From UBA2821 sp902763335 (GTDB taxonomy: Bacteria; Bacillota; Clostridia; Lachnospirales; Lachnospiraceae), in assembly GCA_052066835.1 (NCBI GenBank), contig JBQHRJ010000010.1: 64,000 nucleotides of DNA; one strand, written 5' to 3'. Below, piece by piece: positions 25,554 through 33,518 of the stretch; the stretch's first letter is position 1, and each line of letters begins with the position of its first letter. A program made the position numbers and the translations under genes. Under the pieces are notes generated by a model. That model saw only the letters and a program-made list of their open reading frames with translations. It was not told where the DNA came from and searched no databases.

Positions 25554-26207
25554 ATGAGTAAATATGATATTGCAGTATTTGATGTTGATGGAACACTGTT
25601 GGATACAACAGATGGAGTTGTATCAGCAGTAAAGTATACAATTGATAAGATGGGATTCGAACCATTATCTGAAAATAAATTACTTGAATTTATAGGACCA
25701 CCAATTCAGGATTCGTTTGCTAAGGCATATGGATTAGATGGTGATATATTGCAAGACATTGCTACATGTTTTAGGAATAGATATAAAGATTACGATTTGC
25801 TAAAGGCTAAACCGTATGATGGAATTTATGATGTGTTCGATAAATTACTTGACAATGGTGTCAAATTAGCTGTGGCCACATATAAAAGGCAGGATTATGC
25901 AGAAACAATATTAAAGCATTTTGGATTTGATAAATATACTAATATATTATATGGTGCTGACCATGAAAATAAACTGAAAAAAGTTGATATAATAAAAAAG
26001 TGTATGGACGATTTAGGCGTTACGGATTACACGAGGGCTGTGATGATTGGTGACAGTGATAATGATGCCATTGGTGCTAAACAAATTGGAATGGATTTTA
26101 TTGCAGTAACATATGGATTTGGATTCAAGTCTGCGGAGGATGCATGTAAATTTAATAGATGTGAGGTGGCGGATACTACATATGATATAATTGATGTTAT
26201 ATTGTAG
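25554..26207 (+). CDS. HAD-superfamily phosphatase (PGP-like)
   Basis: The FDVDGTLLD motif supplies the nucleophilic Asp, then a helical cap, a Lys in VATYKRQDY, and GDSDNDAIGAKQIGM for magnesium. It has 217 residues from the ATG at 25554 (GAGGAG five bases upstream). The position suggests dephosphorylation of a sugar phosphate in this glycan pathway, but HAD substrate specificity cannot be read from sequence. Confidence 0.85.
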   Translation: MSKYDIAVFDVDGTLLDTTDGVVSAVKYTIDKMGFEPLSENKLLEFIGPPIQDSFAKAYGLDGDILQDIATCFRNRYKDYDLLKAKPYDGIYDVFDKLLDNGVKLAVATYKRQDYAETILKHFGFDKYTNILYGADHENKLKKVDIIKKCMDDLGVTDYTRAVMIGDSDNDAIGAKQIGMDFIAVTYGFGFKSAEDACKFNRCEVADTTYDIIDVIL

Positions 26208-26237
26208 TGATTATATAGATGAGAGAAAGGGAATGCT

Positions 26238-26324
26238 ATGAAAAAAATATATAATAAAAAAGTTGGCTTTGTAGTTATATTTACCATTGTTAAGAATGAT
26301 AATTTGAAATTTATGGATTACTAA
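26238..26324 (+). CDS. Possible 28-residue leader peptide or gene remnant
   Basis: A short frame (MKKIYNKKVGFVVIFTIVKN...) has a GAAAGGGA ribosome binding site. Its TAA stop runs into the AAAGGAGG ribosome binding site of the next gene. It could couple translation of the acyltransferase or be what is left of a longer membrane-protein gene. No homology is recognised. Confidence 0.3.
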   Translation: MKKIYNKKVGFVVIFTIVKNDNLKFMDY

Positions 26325-26334
26325 AGGAGGATTT

Positions 26335-27459
26335 ATGGAAAAAGAGCAGCTTCAAGATGGAAAATTGGAAAAAGTCAATATAAGCTCAAGAATTAAAAAT
26401 AGGGAATCAAATATTGAATTGTTAAGGATACTATGTATGCTTGGGATTATAGCTCATCATTGTGTTGTTCATGGTGGTGGGATTAATATGGAGTATTGTT
26501 CAAACAAATTGATATGCATTTTATTGCTACCAGGAGGTAAAATTGGATTTACATGTTTTCTGGCTATAAGTACATGGTATTTAGTAGACTCAAAATATAA
26601 GACAGCAAAATTTTTGAAAATGTGGTTAGAAGTTTTTCTGTATTCAATTGTATTTACTGTAATTGCATCTGTTGTTACAAATGATTTTTCATTAAAAAAA
26701 GTGTTTTCATCTCTTTTACCTATAGCAGGAAATTCACATGGATATGCGGCTTCATATTTACTTCTTTATTTGTTGATACCTTTTTTGGGAAAAATAGTTA
26801 AAAATATAAGTAAGTTTCAGGCTAGATTATTATTGGGTATACTATTTTATGCTCAGGTTTTATCACAGATAATTGGGTATATAAACGATTATTACCAATC
26901 CATTTATAGTGAGATTTTATTATTTATATTTTGCTATATTTTGTCATTGAATTTGAAAAGATGGCCAATAAAGTTAATTAATGATAAGGTTGTTTGTGGG
27001 TTGACGTTTGCAACAATTTGGCTAATGATATGTCAAATTTTCTATTTACAAGTTAGGGGAAACTCTAGGGGGATTTTTAATTTCATTTCAGCAATAACTA
27101 AGGATGAATCTTCGATTTTGTATATTATAGCAGGTTATGCTTTATTCTTACTCTTTAGAAAAATAAAAATTAAACATAGTTATATTATTAATAGTATAGC
27201 TACTACTACTTTTGGGATATTGTTAATACATGATCATAATTATTTTAGGACAGTAGTTTGGAATAATATTTTTAAATGTTCAACATGGTATTATTCTAGA
27301 TATTTCATACTAAAGATATTGTTGTGTGTTTGTGATATATTTATAATATGTGGTTGTATTGATTATATTAGACAGGTATTTATAGAAAGACCTTTATTTA
27401 ATAATAAAAAATTAGTTGAAAAATGTAAAAGAATGGATGACAAAATATATGAAGAATAG
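26335..27459 (+). CDS. Acyltransferase 3 family membrane protein
   Basis: Integral membrane O-acyltransferase (374 residues, about ten hydrophobic segments) of the OafA/WecH type. The N-terminal SNIELLRILCMLGIIAHHCVVHGG contains the family Arg and active-site His positions. It probably O-acetylates a surface glycan sugar. AAAGGAGG gives a strong start. The DNA is markedly AT-richer than the upstream housekeeping genes, as usual for surface-glycan accessory genes. Confidence 0.85.
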   Translation: MEKEQLQDGKLEKVNISSRIKNRESNIELLRILCMLGIIAHHCVVHGGGINMEYCSNKLICILLLPGGKIGFTCFLAISTWYLVDSKYKTAKFLKMWLEVFLYSIVFTVIASVVTNDFSLKKVFSSLLPIAGNSHGYAASYLLLYLLIPFLGKIVKNISKFQARLLLGILFYAQVLSQIIGYINDYYQSIYSEILLFIFCYILSLNLKRWPIKLINDKVVCGLTFATIWLMICQIFYLQVRGNSRGIFNFISAITKDESSILYIIAGYALFLLFRKIKIKHSYIINSIATTTFGILLIHDHNYFRTVVWNNIFKCSTWYYSRYFILKILLCVCDIFIICGCIDYIRQVFIERPLFNNKKLVEKCKRMDDKIYEE

Positions 27460-29590
27460 ATTAAAAGAAATTATACTTGACAAGAAACTGATAGACAGTA
27501 GAATAAATTTGATTGGTATATTAGCAACAATGGTTGTATCTATTGTTTTTGCGATGTTTTTATGTAATAAATCAATGCCGCTTGCTGAAGGGTGGTATGA
27601 TTATTATGCAAGGAAAATGAATGAGGGATGTAAAGTATATGAAGATTTTGAATATTTGTTTACACCATTTTACATAACATTTATAGCCGGATTTGTTAAA
27701 GTTTTTGGGGAAAGCATTATATTTATGAGAATATTAGGAGTTGCGGTGTTTACAACTATAGCAGTTATTATCTATTTAATTATGAAGCAGTGTTTTTCTA
27801 TTTCAGCATCTGTTTTTGCTGCATTAACAGGTGTGTTCTATTTACAATCAGAAGTATATAGTGTTTTTTATGATTATGTGAGATTCATGGATATTTTTTC
27901 ATATTTATCAATATTATTTATGATATATGCTGTAAAAAAATGGATTAGTGGAGATAAGGAAAAAATTTATACAATTTTATGGGGAGTATTTAGTTCTTTG
28001 TTTGTTTTGGTAAAACAAAATATGGGATTGATTTATGTTGCCTTTTCGTTGATTTTTTTAATTGCTTGTTTATTATATTTACATTTTAATATTAAGGATA
28101 TAGCAAAAAAAACTGGTACCTATTTAATTTCATGTATTGTACCTGTTATACTGACATTTATTGTTATATATTTTGTAAGTGATTTGTCAGTATTTTTAAA
28201 TTCTACACTTTTTGGCGCAACAGAGGCAAAGGGTGGAATAAGTGCAATATTATTTAATTGGATTATAAATGGAAAAGACTTTTTCTTAATGTACTTCTTT
28301 GAAGCAATATGTGCAGTGATGCTGTTGGTAATAGCATATAGGATTTCAAGTGAGAATAAAAAAGATGAAAAAATTAATTATATAATTTTTATAGCTGGTT
28401 ACTTAGCAATTTTTATTGGTGTGCTATGTGTTTTATATAGCAGAAAGATTGGTGAGAGATTTTCTCAAATTAAATCTGTTGATGTTTATTTAATCTTTTT
28501 AATTCAATTTATACTTCTGATATTACTGGCAGTTGTTTTTATTATTGAGCTAATTAAGGGTACTAATAAATATAAAAAGTATTTGCCTTTTTTTGCAATT
28601 TTAGGTGCCTTTTTTGCAATTTCATATGGTGCTGGGACTTCGGGAGGATTGTCAGTAGGGGAATCGGCTTTAGGAGTTTCATTACTGGTATGTTTGTTTT
28701 ATGATTGTATAAAAAGTAAAATTGGTATAATTATTAGAGTCGGTGTAATATTTGGGTGTGTATATTTTTCAATGAGAAATATTGGATATAAAATGGTATA
28801 TCCGTGTATGTGGTGGGGAATAGACTCGATGAGTTTGTATGATTGCACAGAAAAGACGGATATTGAAAAATTGAAGGGGATAAAGGTTTCGAAATCAGAG
28901 AAGGAATTATATGAAGGAATTGTTGATATTATACAAGAATATACAGAAAAGGATGATAGTATATATTGTTTTCCATTTATTCCACTATTTTACTGTTTGA
29001 GTGATAGAGATGATCCAGGAGTATTTGCAAAAGTACAGTGGTTTGATGTATCTACAAATGAAAGTGTCATTAATGATATAGAAGTTATAAGAGAGAGTAA
29101 GCCAAAGGTTATACTGATTTACAATCTAAATGAAAGTACTTATTATGGTCATGAATCTTCATTTAATTTAGGAGAAGTGTCAGGAACAAGGAAAATGAGA
29201 GACTTCTTGTATGAATTTGTATATACAAATAGTTATAGATATATAGATAACTTCGTATCAGGAAATAATAATATATCTGTATTTGTATATGATGATGGAG
29301 ATGAAAATAAAGCTCTACAAGGAAATGGTACACAACAAGATCCATATTTAATTAATTCCAGACAAGATTTAGTAAATTTGTCGATGACATCAAACAGATG
29401 TAGATTTGATACTAAAGTTTATTATAAGCTAAATTCAGATATTTATTTGAATGACATTATATGGATACCTATAAATTATTATCAATATAATGAAAATATT
29501 ATATTTGATATTAATAATTATACAGTTTACAATATAAATCTAGATAATAATCGATATAGTTTAGGTCAGGATATAATGATTCAAAATTAA
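27437..29590 (+). CDS. Large polytopic membrane protein, GT-C glycosyltransferase-like, with GLUG-like tail
   Basis: About 717 residues. The N-terminal 440 residues carry some eleven hydrophobic segments, with an early luminal stretch LAEGWYDYYARKMNEG...LFTPFYITFIAGFVKVFG typical of family-39-like GT-C transferases (acidic residues after helix 1). A soluble part follows. The last 90 residues (NGTQQDPYLINSRQDLVNLS...YYKLNSDIYL) look like the start of the secreted GLUG/beta-helix modules seen in Firmicutes surface proteins, which is an unusual fusion. The start is uncertain: the frame is open from a TTG at 27416, with ATGs at 27437 and 27449, and none has a good ribosome binding site. The gene is very AT-rich. 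Confidence 0.7.
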   Translation: MTKYMKNRLKEIILDKKLIDSRINLIGILATMVVSIVFAMFLCNKSMPLAEGWYDYYARKMNEGCKVYEDFEYLFTPFYITFIAGFVKVFGESIIFMRILGVAVFTTIAVIIYLIMKQCFSISASVFAALTGVFYLQSEVYSVFYDYVRFMDIFSYLSILFMIYAVKKWISGDKEKIYTILWGVFSSLFVLVKQNMGLIYVAFSLIFLIACLLYLHFNIKDIAKKTGTYLISCIVPVILTFIVIYFVSDLSVFLNSTLFGATEAKGGISAILFNWIINGKDFFLMYFFEAICAVMLLVIAYRISSENKKDEKINYIIFIAGYLAIFIGVLCVLYSRKIGERFSQIKSVDVYLIFLIQFILLILLAVVFIIELIKGTNKYKKYLPFFAILGAFFAISYGAGTSGGLSVGESALGVSLLVCLFYDCIKSKIGIIIRVGVIFGCVYFSMRNIGYKMVYPCMWWGIDSMSLYDCTEKTDIEKLKGIKVSKSEKELYEGIVDIIQEYTEKDDSIYCFPFIPLFYCLSDRDDPGVFAKVQWFDVSTNESVINDIEVIRESKPKVILIYNLNESTYYGHESSFNLGEVSGTRKMRDFLYEFVYTNSYRYIDNFVSGNNNISVFVYDDGDENKALQGNGTQQDPYLINSRQDLVNLSMTSNRCRFDTKVYYKLNSDIYLNDIIWIPINYYQYNENIIFDINNYTVYNINLDNNRYSLGQDIMIQN

Positions 29591-29612
29591 CTAATATCTT
29601 GATTCTGATTTT

Positions 29613-30170
29613 ATGAGAAAGGGATTGCATGATTATTTAAGCTTTTTGACTATCATACAAAATAACAAGATGAATAAATTATTTATAGTACTCAATAAAA
29701 TAATAAAACATATACTTAGTAAAATATTAGGAAAAAAATATAAAAAAGAAATGACAGAACAAATAATGCAATTTATAAAATTTGGCATTGTTGGTTTGAG
29801 TAATACAGTTATTTCTTATGCTATATATGTTATTGCTTTACTTGGATTTCAAAGGGCAAAATTATTTGGTCACATTGATTATTTAGTAGCACAAGTTATT
29901 GCATTTATATTAAGTGTATTGTGGTCGTTTTATTGGAATAGAAAATTTGTTTTTGAGGCTGATAATGAAAATGTACCAATTTTGAAAGCACTTGTAAAGA
30001 CATATATTTCATATGCTTTTACTGGATTGTTCTTAAACTCTGTGTTATCAATTCTATGGGTTGATATCATTGGAATGAGTAAGTTGATAGCACCAATTAT
30101 TAATTTGATAGTTAGTGTACCTTTGAATTTTATTTTAAATAAGTTTTGGGCATTTAAAAAGAAGGGATAA
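29613..30170 (+). CDS. GtrA-family membrane protein
   Basis: Small four-helix GtrA-like protein, the presumed flippase for undecaprenyl-linked sugars. The typical FIKFGIVGLSNTVISYAIYVI and WSFYWNRKFVFE are present, as is the ending NKFWAFKKK. The 185 residues from 29613 include an N-terminal extension of about 45 residues. Internal ATGs at 29670 and near residue 48 are alternative starts, since none has a strong ribosome binding site. It pairs functionally with the GtrB-like gene at 24594. Confidence 0.85.
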   Translation: MRKGLHDYLSFLTIIQNNKMNKLFIVLNKIIKHILSKILGKKYKKEMTEQIMQFIKFGIVGLSNTVISYAIYVIALLGFQRAKLFGHIDYLVAQVIAFILSVLWSFYWNRKFVFEADNENVPILKALVKTYISYAFTGLFLNSVLSILWVDIIGMSKLIAPIINLIVSVPLNFILNKFWAFKKKG

Positions 30171-30237
30171 ACATATTTTAATTATCGAAAATAATATAAA
30201 ATTTGCAAAAGAAGGTGATTTTATCTATGATTATTCT

Positions 30238-30732
30238 TTGTATTTAGAAAATCCAATACATGATGAACATATATATTGTTATCCAAATAATATAAATATA
30301 TGGATACAATATAGTTTGCCAATTATAAGAAAACTAGCAAAAAAAGAAAATGAGGAATATATATCTTTTGGTAAATTACGTCAGATGTTAGATTACGATA
30401 TTTGCAAATGTAAAGATGAATTAGATAGAATCAGACATATAGTGGTTAGAAGAATAGAGCATGATGAAAAATTTCTTATTATTATGTATCATATTCCTAA
30501 TGGAAAATGGCTTCTTTTGGATGGACGCCACAGATTAATCGAATATGAAAAATTTGGATCAGATGATGAAAAGGTACCAGTTATAAAGGCTGATAGTGAG
30601 ATGATATCATTTGCAATAATCAATAAAAGTGGATATATTGCTTATTGTATTCAGTATAATATTTTTATTATGACTAATTTTTCATTGTTAAAATGGCGAA
30701 GAAAATTAATAGACATTAATACACTTTTATAG
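30238..30732 (+). CDS. ParB/sulfiredoxin-like domain protein of unknown role, start unclear
   Basis: The frame is open from 30139 but contains no ATG or GTG. The first usual start codon is the TTG at 30238, 19 bases after GAAGGTGA. The coding-like stretch seems to begin earlier (…FAKEGDFIYDYSLYLEN), so the 5' end may be lost or a non-standard start used. The segment WLLLDGRHRLIEYEKFG...VPVI matches the ParB-N/sulfiredoxin pattern (Asp-Gly-x-His-Arg). Such domains outside partition loci bind or hydrolyse nucleotides. The DNA is very AT-rich; there is no partner ParA. Confidence 0.45.
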   Translation: MYLENPIHDEHIYCYPNNINIWIQYSLPIIRKLAKKENEEYISFGKLRQMLDYDICKCKDELDRIRHIVVRRIEHDEKFLIIMYHIPNGKWLLLDGRHRLIEYEKFGSDDEKVPVIKADSEMISFAIINKSGYIAYCIQYNIFIMTNFSLLKWRRKLIDINTLL

Positions 30733-30845
30733 AGGATATTATTCAAGTGTTTACATAGTTGCATGTGGTTCACTATGGTATGTTGAAATCACATAGCCAT
30801 ATGCAATTACTATAGCTTGTGAAAAAATAAATTAGAAATTTATAT

Positions 30846-31199
30846 ATTTGTTCAGAAACATATGCGGCAGGCGAGTTAAAGTATGGAACAATCAGTCTGA
30901 TAGAGGATGGAACACTTGTAATCGGTGTTGCGACTCAGAATGAACTTTATGAAAAGACAGTATCTAATATGGTTGAATGTAAGGCAAGGGGAGCGTATCT
31001 TATGGCATTGACTATGGCTGGCAGATATGCTATTGAGGATACAGCGGATTTTGTCATATATATTCCTAACATAGATGAACATTTTGCTGGAAGTCTGGCG
31101 GTTGTTCCGTTGCAGTTGCTTGGATATTATATTTCAGTGGCGAGAGGTCTGGATGTGGATAAACCGAGAAATCTGGCGAAGAGTGTAACGGTAGAATAA
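30846..31199 (+). pseudogene. 3' fragment of glmS (glucosamine-6-phosphate synthase)
   Basis: The translation from about 30852 (SETYAAGELKYGTISLIEDGT…TVSNMVECKARGA…DKPRNLAKSVTVE) is the C-terminal end of the second SIS domain of GlmS, up to the conserved Ser-Val-Thr-Val-Glu terminus. The frame is closed by a stop at 30828-30830, and all upstream GlmS sequence is missing. A good terminator still follows. About 115 of some 600 residues remain, so this is a truncated relic. Confidence 0.85.
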
Positions 31200-31224
31200 A
31201 AATTTTATATTGATTAACAAAAAT

Positions 31225-31253
31225 GCTAAGTCAATAAAGGCTTAGCTTTTTTT
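31225..31253 (+). terminator. Intrinsic terminator behind the glmS fragment
   Basis: GCTAAGTC pairs with GGCTTAGC around AATAAA and is followed by seven T residues. It is probably the original glmS terminator. Confidence 0.85.
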
Positions 31254-31369
31254 CGCTAGATGTATCATTTATGGGATATAAATAATATGTTGCAAAAATT
31301 CTGCCTGTGTGCTATAGTATGGTTAAACATACATATGATAAGTGATTGAATCAAACGTGGGAGGAATTA

Positions 31370-32254
31370 ATGGGAGAAAAAGACATAGCAGAGAAGGTGC
31401 TGATGGATAACGATGATGTGTTTGCAGATGTTGTGAACGGTCTTATATTTGATGGAAAACCGATAGTAGAAGAAATAAATCTTATTAATCTGAAAGATAA
31501 GAGTCAGTATAAAATATCAGGAAAGCTGCACGAACAGGAAAGAGATGTAGCGAAAGTTATAGAGTGTGACGGTGTTAAGGTTATGTATGTTGGAATTGAA
31601 AACCAGACAGATATAGACACTGATGAGACTATTCGTGTTATTGGATATGACGGAACGTCTTACAGAGGACAGTTGCTTGGCGAAAATGAAAAGAAATATC
31701 CGGTAATAACACTTGTATTATATTTTGGAGAAAGAAAATGGAGCAGAAATAAGACACTCTATGAAACGTTGAATATACCGGATAATGTAAAGCCGTTGGT
31801 AAATGATTATAAAATAAATGTATTTGAAATAGCTTATATGACACCGGAAGAAGTAGAAAAATTCACAAGTGATTTTAAGATAGTGGCAGATTATTTTGTA
31901 CAGAAAAGAATGAAAAGAGACTATAAACCGATAAACAAAGCAATAAAACATGTGGATGAATTGTTAAAGCTTATGACAGTACTTACAGGAGACAGCAGGT
32001 TTGAGGAACAGATAAAAGAAATGCATAAAGAGGAAGGAGAGGTCAAAATGTGCGAGGTATTAGATAAGATTGAAAATCGAGGAATTGAGATTGGAGAAAC
32101 AAGGGGAAGAAAGATAGGAGAAAAGCTAGGCGAGGTAAAGGCTTTATATTTCTACATGAAAAAGACACCGGATGAAATAGGAAAGATAATAAATATGGAT
32201 GAAGCAGAAGTAATGTCGGTGATAAAGGAAATTGAGAAGAGAAAGGATATATAA
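31370..32254 (+). CDS. Rpn/PDDEXK-family nuclease, tandem copy 1
   Basis: 294 residues from the ATG at 31370, which has GGGAGGA four bases upstream (a TTG in frame at 31346 is less likely). The protein fits the Rpn family (recombination-promoting nuclease/putative transposase; PDDEXK_2). It has an acidic residue in ERDVAKV and a Glu-Asn-Gln in YVGIENQTD at the place of the (D/E)xK/Q motif. A helical middle part is followed by a C-terminal region with four Gly-ended tetrapeptides (IEIG, ETRG, RKIG, EKLG). Known relatives act as DNA nucleases and, in E. coli, as toxic anti-phage proteins. It is the only copy of the four with a good ribosome binding site for the full-length protein. Confidence 0.85.
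   Translation: MGEKDIAEKVLMDNDDVFADVVNGLIFDGKPIVEEINLINLKDKSQYKISGKLHEQERDVAKVIECDGVKVMYVGIENQTDIDTDETIRVIGYDGTSYRGQLLGENEKKYPVITLVLYFGERKWSRNKTLYETLNIPDNVKPLVNDYKINVFEIAYMTPEEVEKFTSDFKIVADYFVQKRMKRDYKPINKAIKHVDELLKLMTVLTGDSRFEEQIKEMHKEEGEVKMCEVLDKIENRGIEIGETRGRKIGEKLGEVKALYFYMKKTPDEIGKIINMDEAEVMSVIKEIEKRKDI
32048..32254 (+). CDS. Putative intragenic short C-terminal product of Rpn copy 1
   Basis: An in-frame ATG inside copy 1 lies five bases after the near-ideal ribosome binding site AGGAAGGAGAGG (32031-32042). The product would be 68 residues, MCEVLDKIENRG..., with four Gly-ended tetrapeptides and the ending MKKTPDEIGKIINMDEAEV. For E. coli Rpn proteins, short intragenic products of this kind neutralise the full-length toxin; here this is an inference from layout. 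Confidence 0.45.
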   Translation: MCEVLDKIENRGIEIGETRGRKIGEKLGEVKALYFYMKKTPDEIGKIINMDEAEVMSVIKEIEKRKDI

Positions 32255-32265
32255 GATAACAATTA

Positions 32266-32620
32266 ATGGAAGAAAAGACATAGCAGAGAAAATATTGATG
32301 AATTGTTAAAGCTTATGACAGTACTTACAGGAGACAGTAGATTTGAGGAACAGATAAAAGAAATGCATAAAGAGGAAGGAGAGGTCAGAATGTGTGAGGT
32401 ATTAGATAAGATTGAAAATCGTGGAATTAGTCGAGGAATTGGGATAGGAGAAACGAAGGGAAGAAAAATAGGAGAAAAGATAGGAGAAAAGCTAGGCGAG
32501 GTAAAGGCTTTATATTTCTACATGAAAAAGACACCGGATGAAATCGGAAAGATAATAAATATGGATGAAGCAGAAGTAGTGTCAGTGATAAAGACACTTG
32601 AGGAGAGAAAGGATATATAA
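32266..32620 (+). pseudogene. Rpn tandem copy 2, internally deleted
   Basis: The first 36 bases match the start of the other copies (ATGGAAGAAAAGACATAG), but one A is missing, so the frame stops at 32281. The sequence then jumps from the nuclease start to the C-terminal region: compared with copy 1, 553 bases are gone, with GATG at both borders of the deletion. The nuclease core is absent. The remaining open frame runs from a TTG at 32303 to 32620 and keeps the C-terminal region, which has six Gly-ended tetrapeptides. Confidence 0.85.
32390..32620 (+). CDS. Putative stand-alone short Rpn-type C-terminal protein (copy 2)
   Basis: The internal ATG and its ribosome binding site (AGGAAGGAGAGG, 32373-32384) survive in the deleted copy, so a 76-residue product could be made without any full-length nuclease. 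It has the longest tetrapeptide run of the array: ISRG, IGIG, ETKG, RKIG, EKIG, EKLG. Confidence 0.45.
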   Translation: MCEVLDKIENRGISRGIGIGETKGRKIGEKIGEKLGEVKALYFYMKKTPDEIGKIINMDEAEVVSVIKTLEERKDI

Positions 32621-32631
32621 GATAATAATTA

Positions 32632-33507
32632 ATGGGAGAAAAGGACATAGCAGAGAAAATTTTGATGGATAACGATGATGTGTTTGCAGATGTTGTGAAT
32701 GGTCTTATATTTGATGGAAAACCGATAGTAGAAGAAATAAATCTGAGCAATGTGAAGGATAAGAGTCAGTATAAAATATCAGGAAAGATACACGAACAGG
32801 AAAGAGATGTAGCGAAAGTTATAGAATGTGACGGTGTTAAGGTTATGTATGTTGGAATTGAAAACCAGACAGACATAGATGTTGATGAAACAAAACGAGT
32901 TATAGGATATGATGGTGCGGTGTACAGAGGACAAGTTATTGGAGAAGGTAATAAAGATAATTATCCGGTAGTAACACTTGTATTATATTTTGGAGAAAGA
33001 AAATGGAGCAGGAATAAGACACTTTATGAAACGTTGAATATACCGGATAATGTAAAGCCGTTCGTAAATGATTATAAAATAAATGTATTTGAGATAGCTT
33101 ATATGACACCGGAAGAAGTAGAAAAATTCACAAGCGATTTTAAGATAGTGGCAGACTATTTTGTGCAGAAAAGAATGAAGAAAGACTATAAGCCGATAAA
33201 CAAAGTAATAAAACATGTGGATGAACTGTTAAAACTTATGACAGTACTTACAGGAGACAGAAGATTTGAGGAACAGATAAAAGAAATGCATAAAGAGGAA
33301 GGAGAGGTCAGAATGTGCGAAGTATTAGATAAGATTGAAAATCGTGGAATTGAGATTGGAGAAAAGTTGGGAGAAACAAAAGGAGAGATAAAGGCATTAT
33401 ATTTCTACATGAAAAAGACACCGGATGAAATTGGAAAGATAATAAATATGGATGAAGCAGAAGTAATGTCAGTGATAAAGACACTTGAGGAGAGAAAGGA
33501 TATATAA
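32632..33507 (+). CDS. Rpn/PDDEXK-family nuclease, tandem copy 3
   Basis: 291 residues, full length, same layout as copy 1, with three C-terminal tetrapeptides (IEIG, EKLG, ETKG). It starts 11 bases after copy 2 ends and has no ribosome binding site within 15 bases; translation would need coupling to the preceding frame. Its central segment DVDETKRVIGYDGAVYRGQ differs from copies 1 and 4. Confidence 0.85.
   Translation: MGEKDIAEKILMDNDDVFADVVNGLIFDGKPIVEEINLSNVKDKSQYKISGKIHEQERDVAKVIECDGVKVMYVGIENQTDIDVDETKRVIGYDGAVYRGQVIGEGNKDNYPVVTLVLYFGERKWSRNKTLYETLNIPDNVKPFVNDYKINVFEIAYMTPEEVEKFTSDFKIVADYFVQKRMKKDYKPINKVIKHVDELLKLMTVLTGDRRFEEQIKEMHKEEGEVRMCEVLDKIENRGIEIGEKLGETKGEIKALYFYMKKTPDEIGKIINMDEAEVMSVIKTLEERKDI
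33313..33507 (+). CDS. Putative intragenic short C-terminal product of Rpn copy 3
   Basis: ATG in frame 227 codons into copy 3, five bases after AGGAAGGAGAGG (33296-33307). It would give 64 residues with three tetrapeptides. Confidence 0.45.
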   Translation: MCEVLDKIENRGIEIGEKLGETKGEIKALYFYMKKTPDEIGKIINMDEAEVMSVIKTLEERKDI

Positions 33508-33518
33508 GATAATAATTA

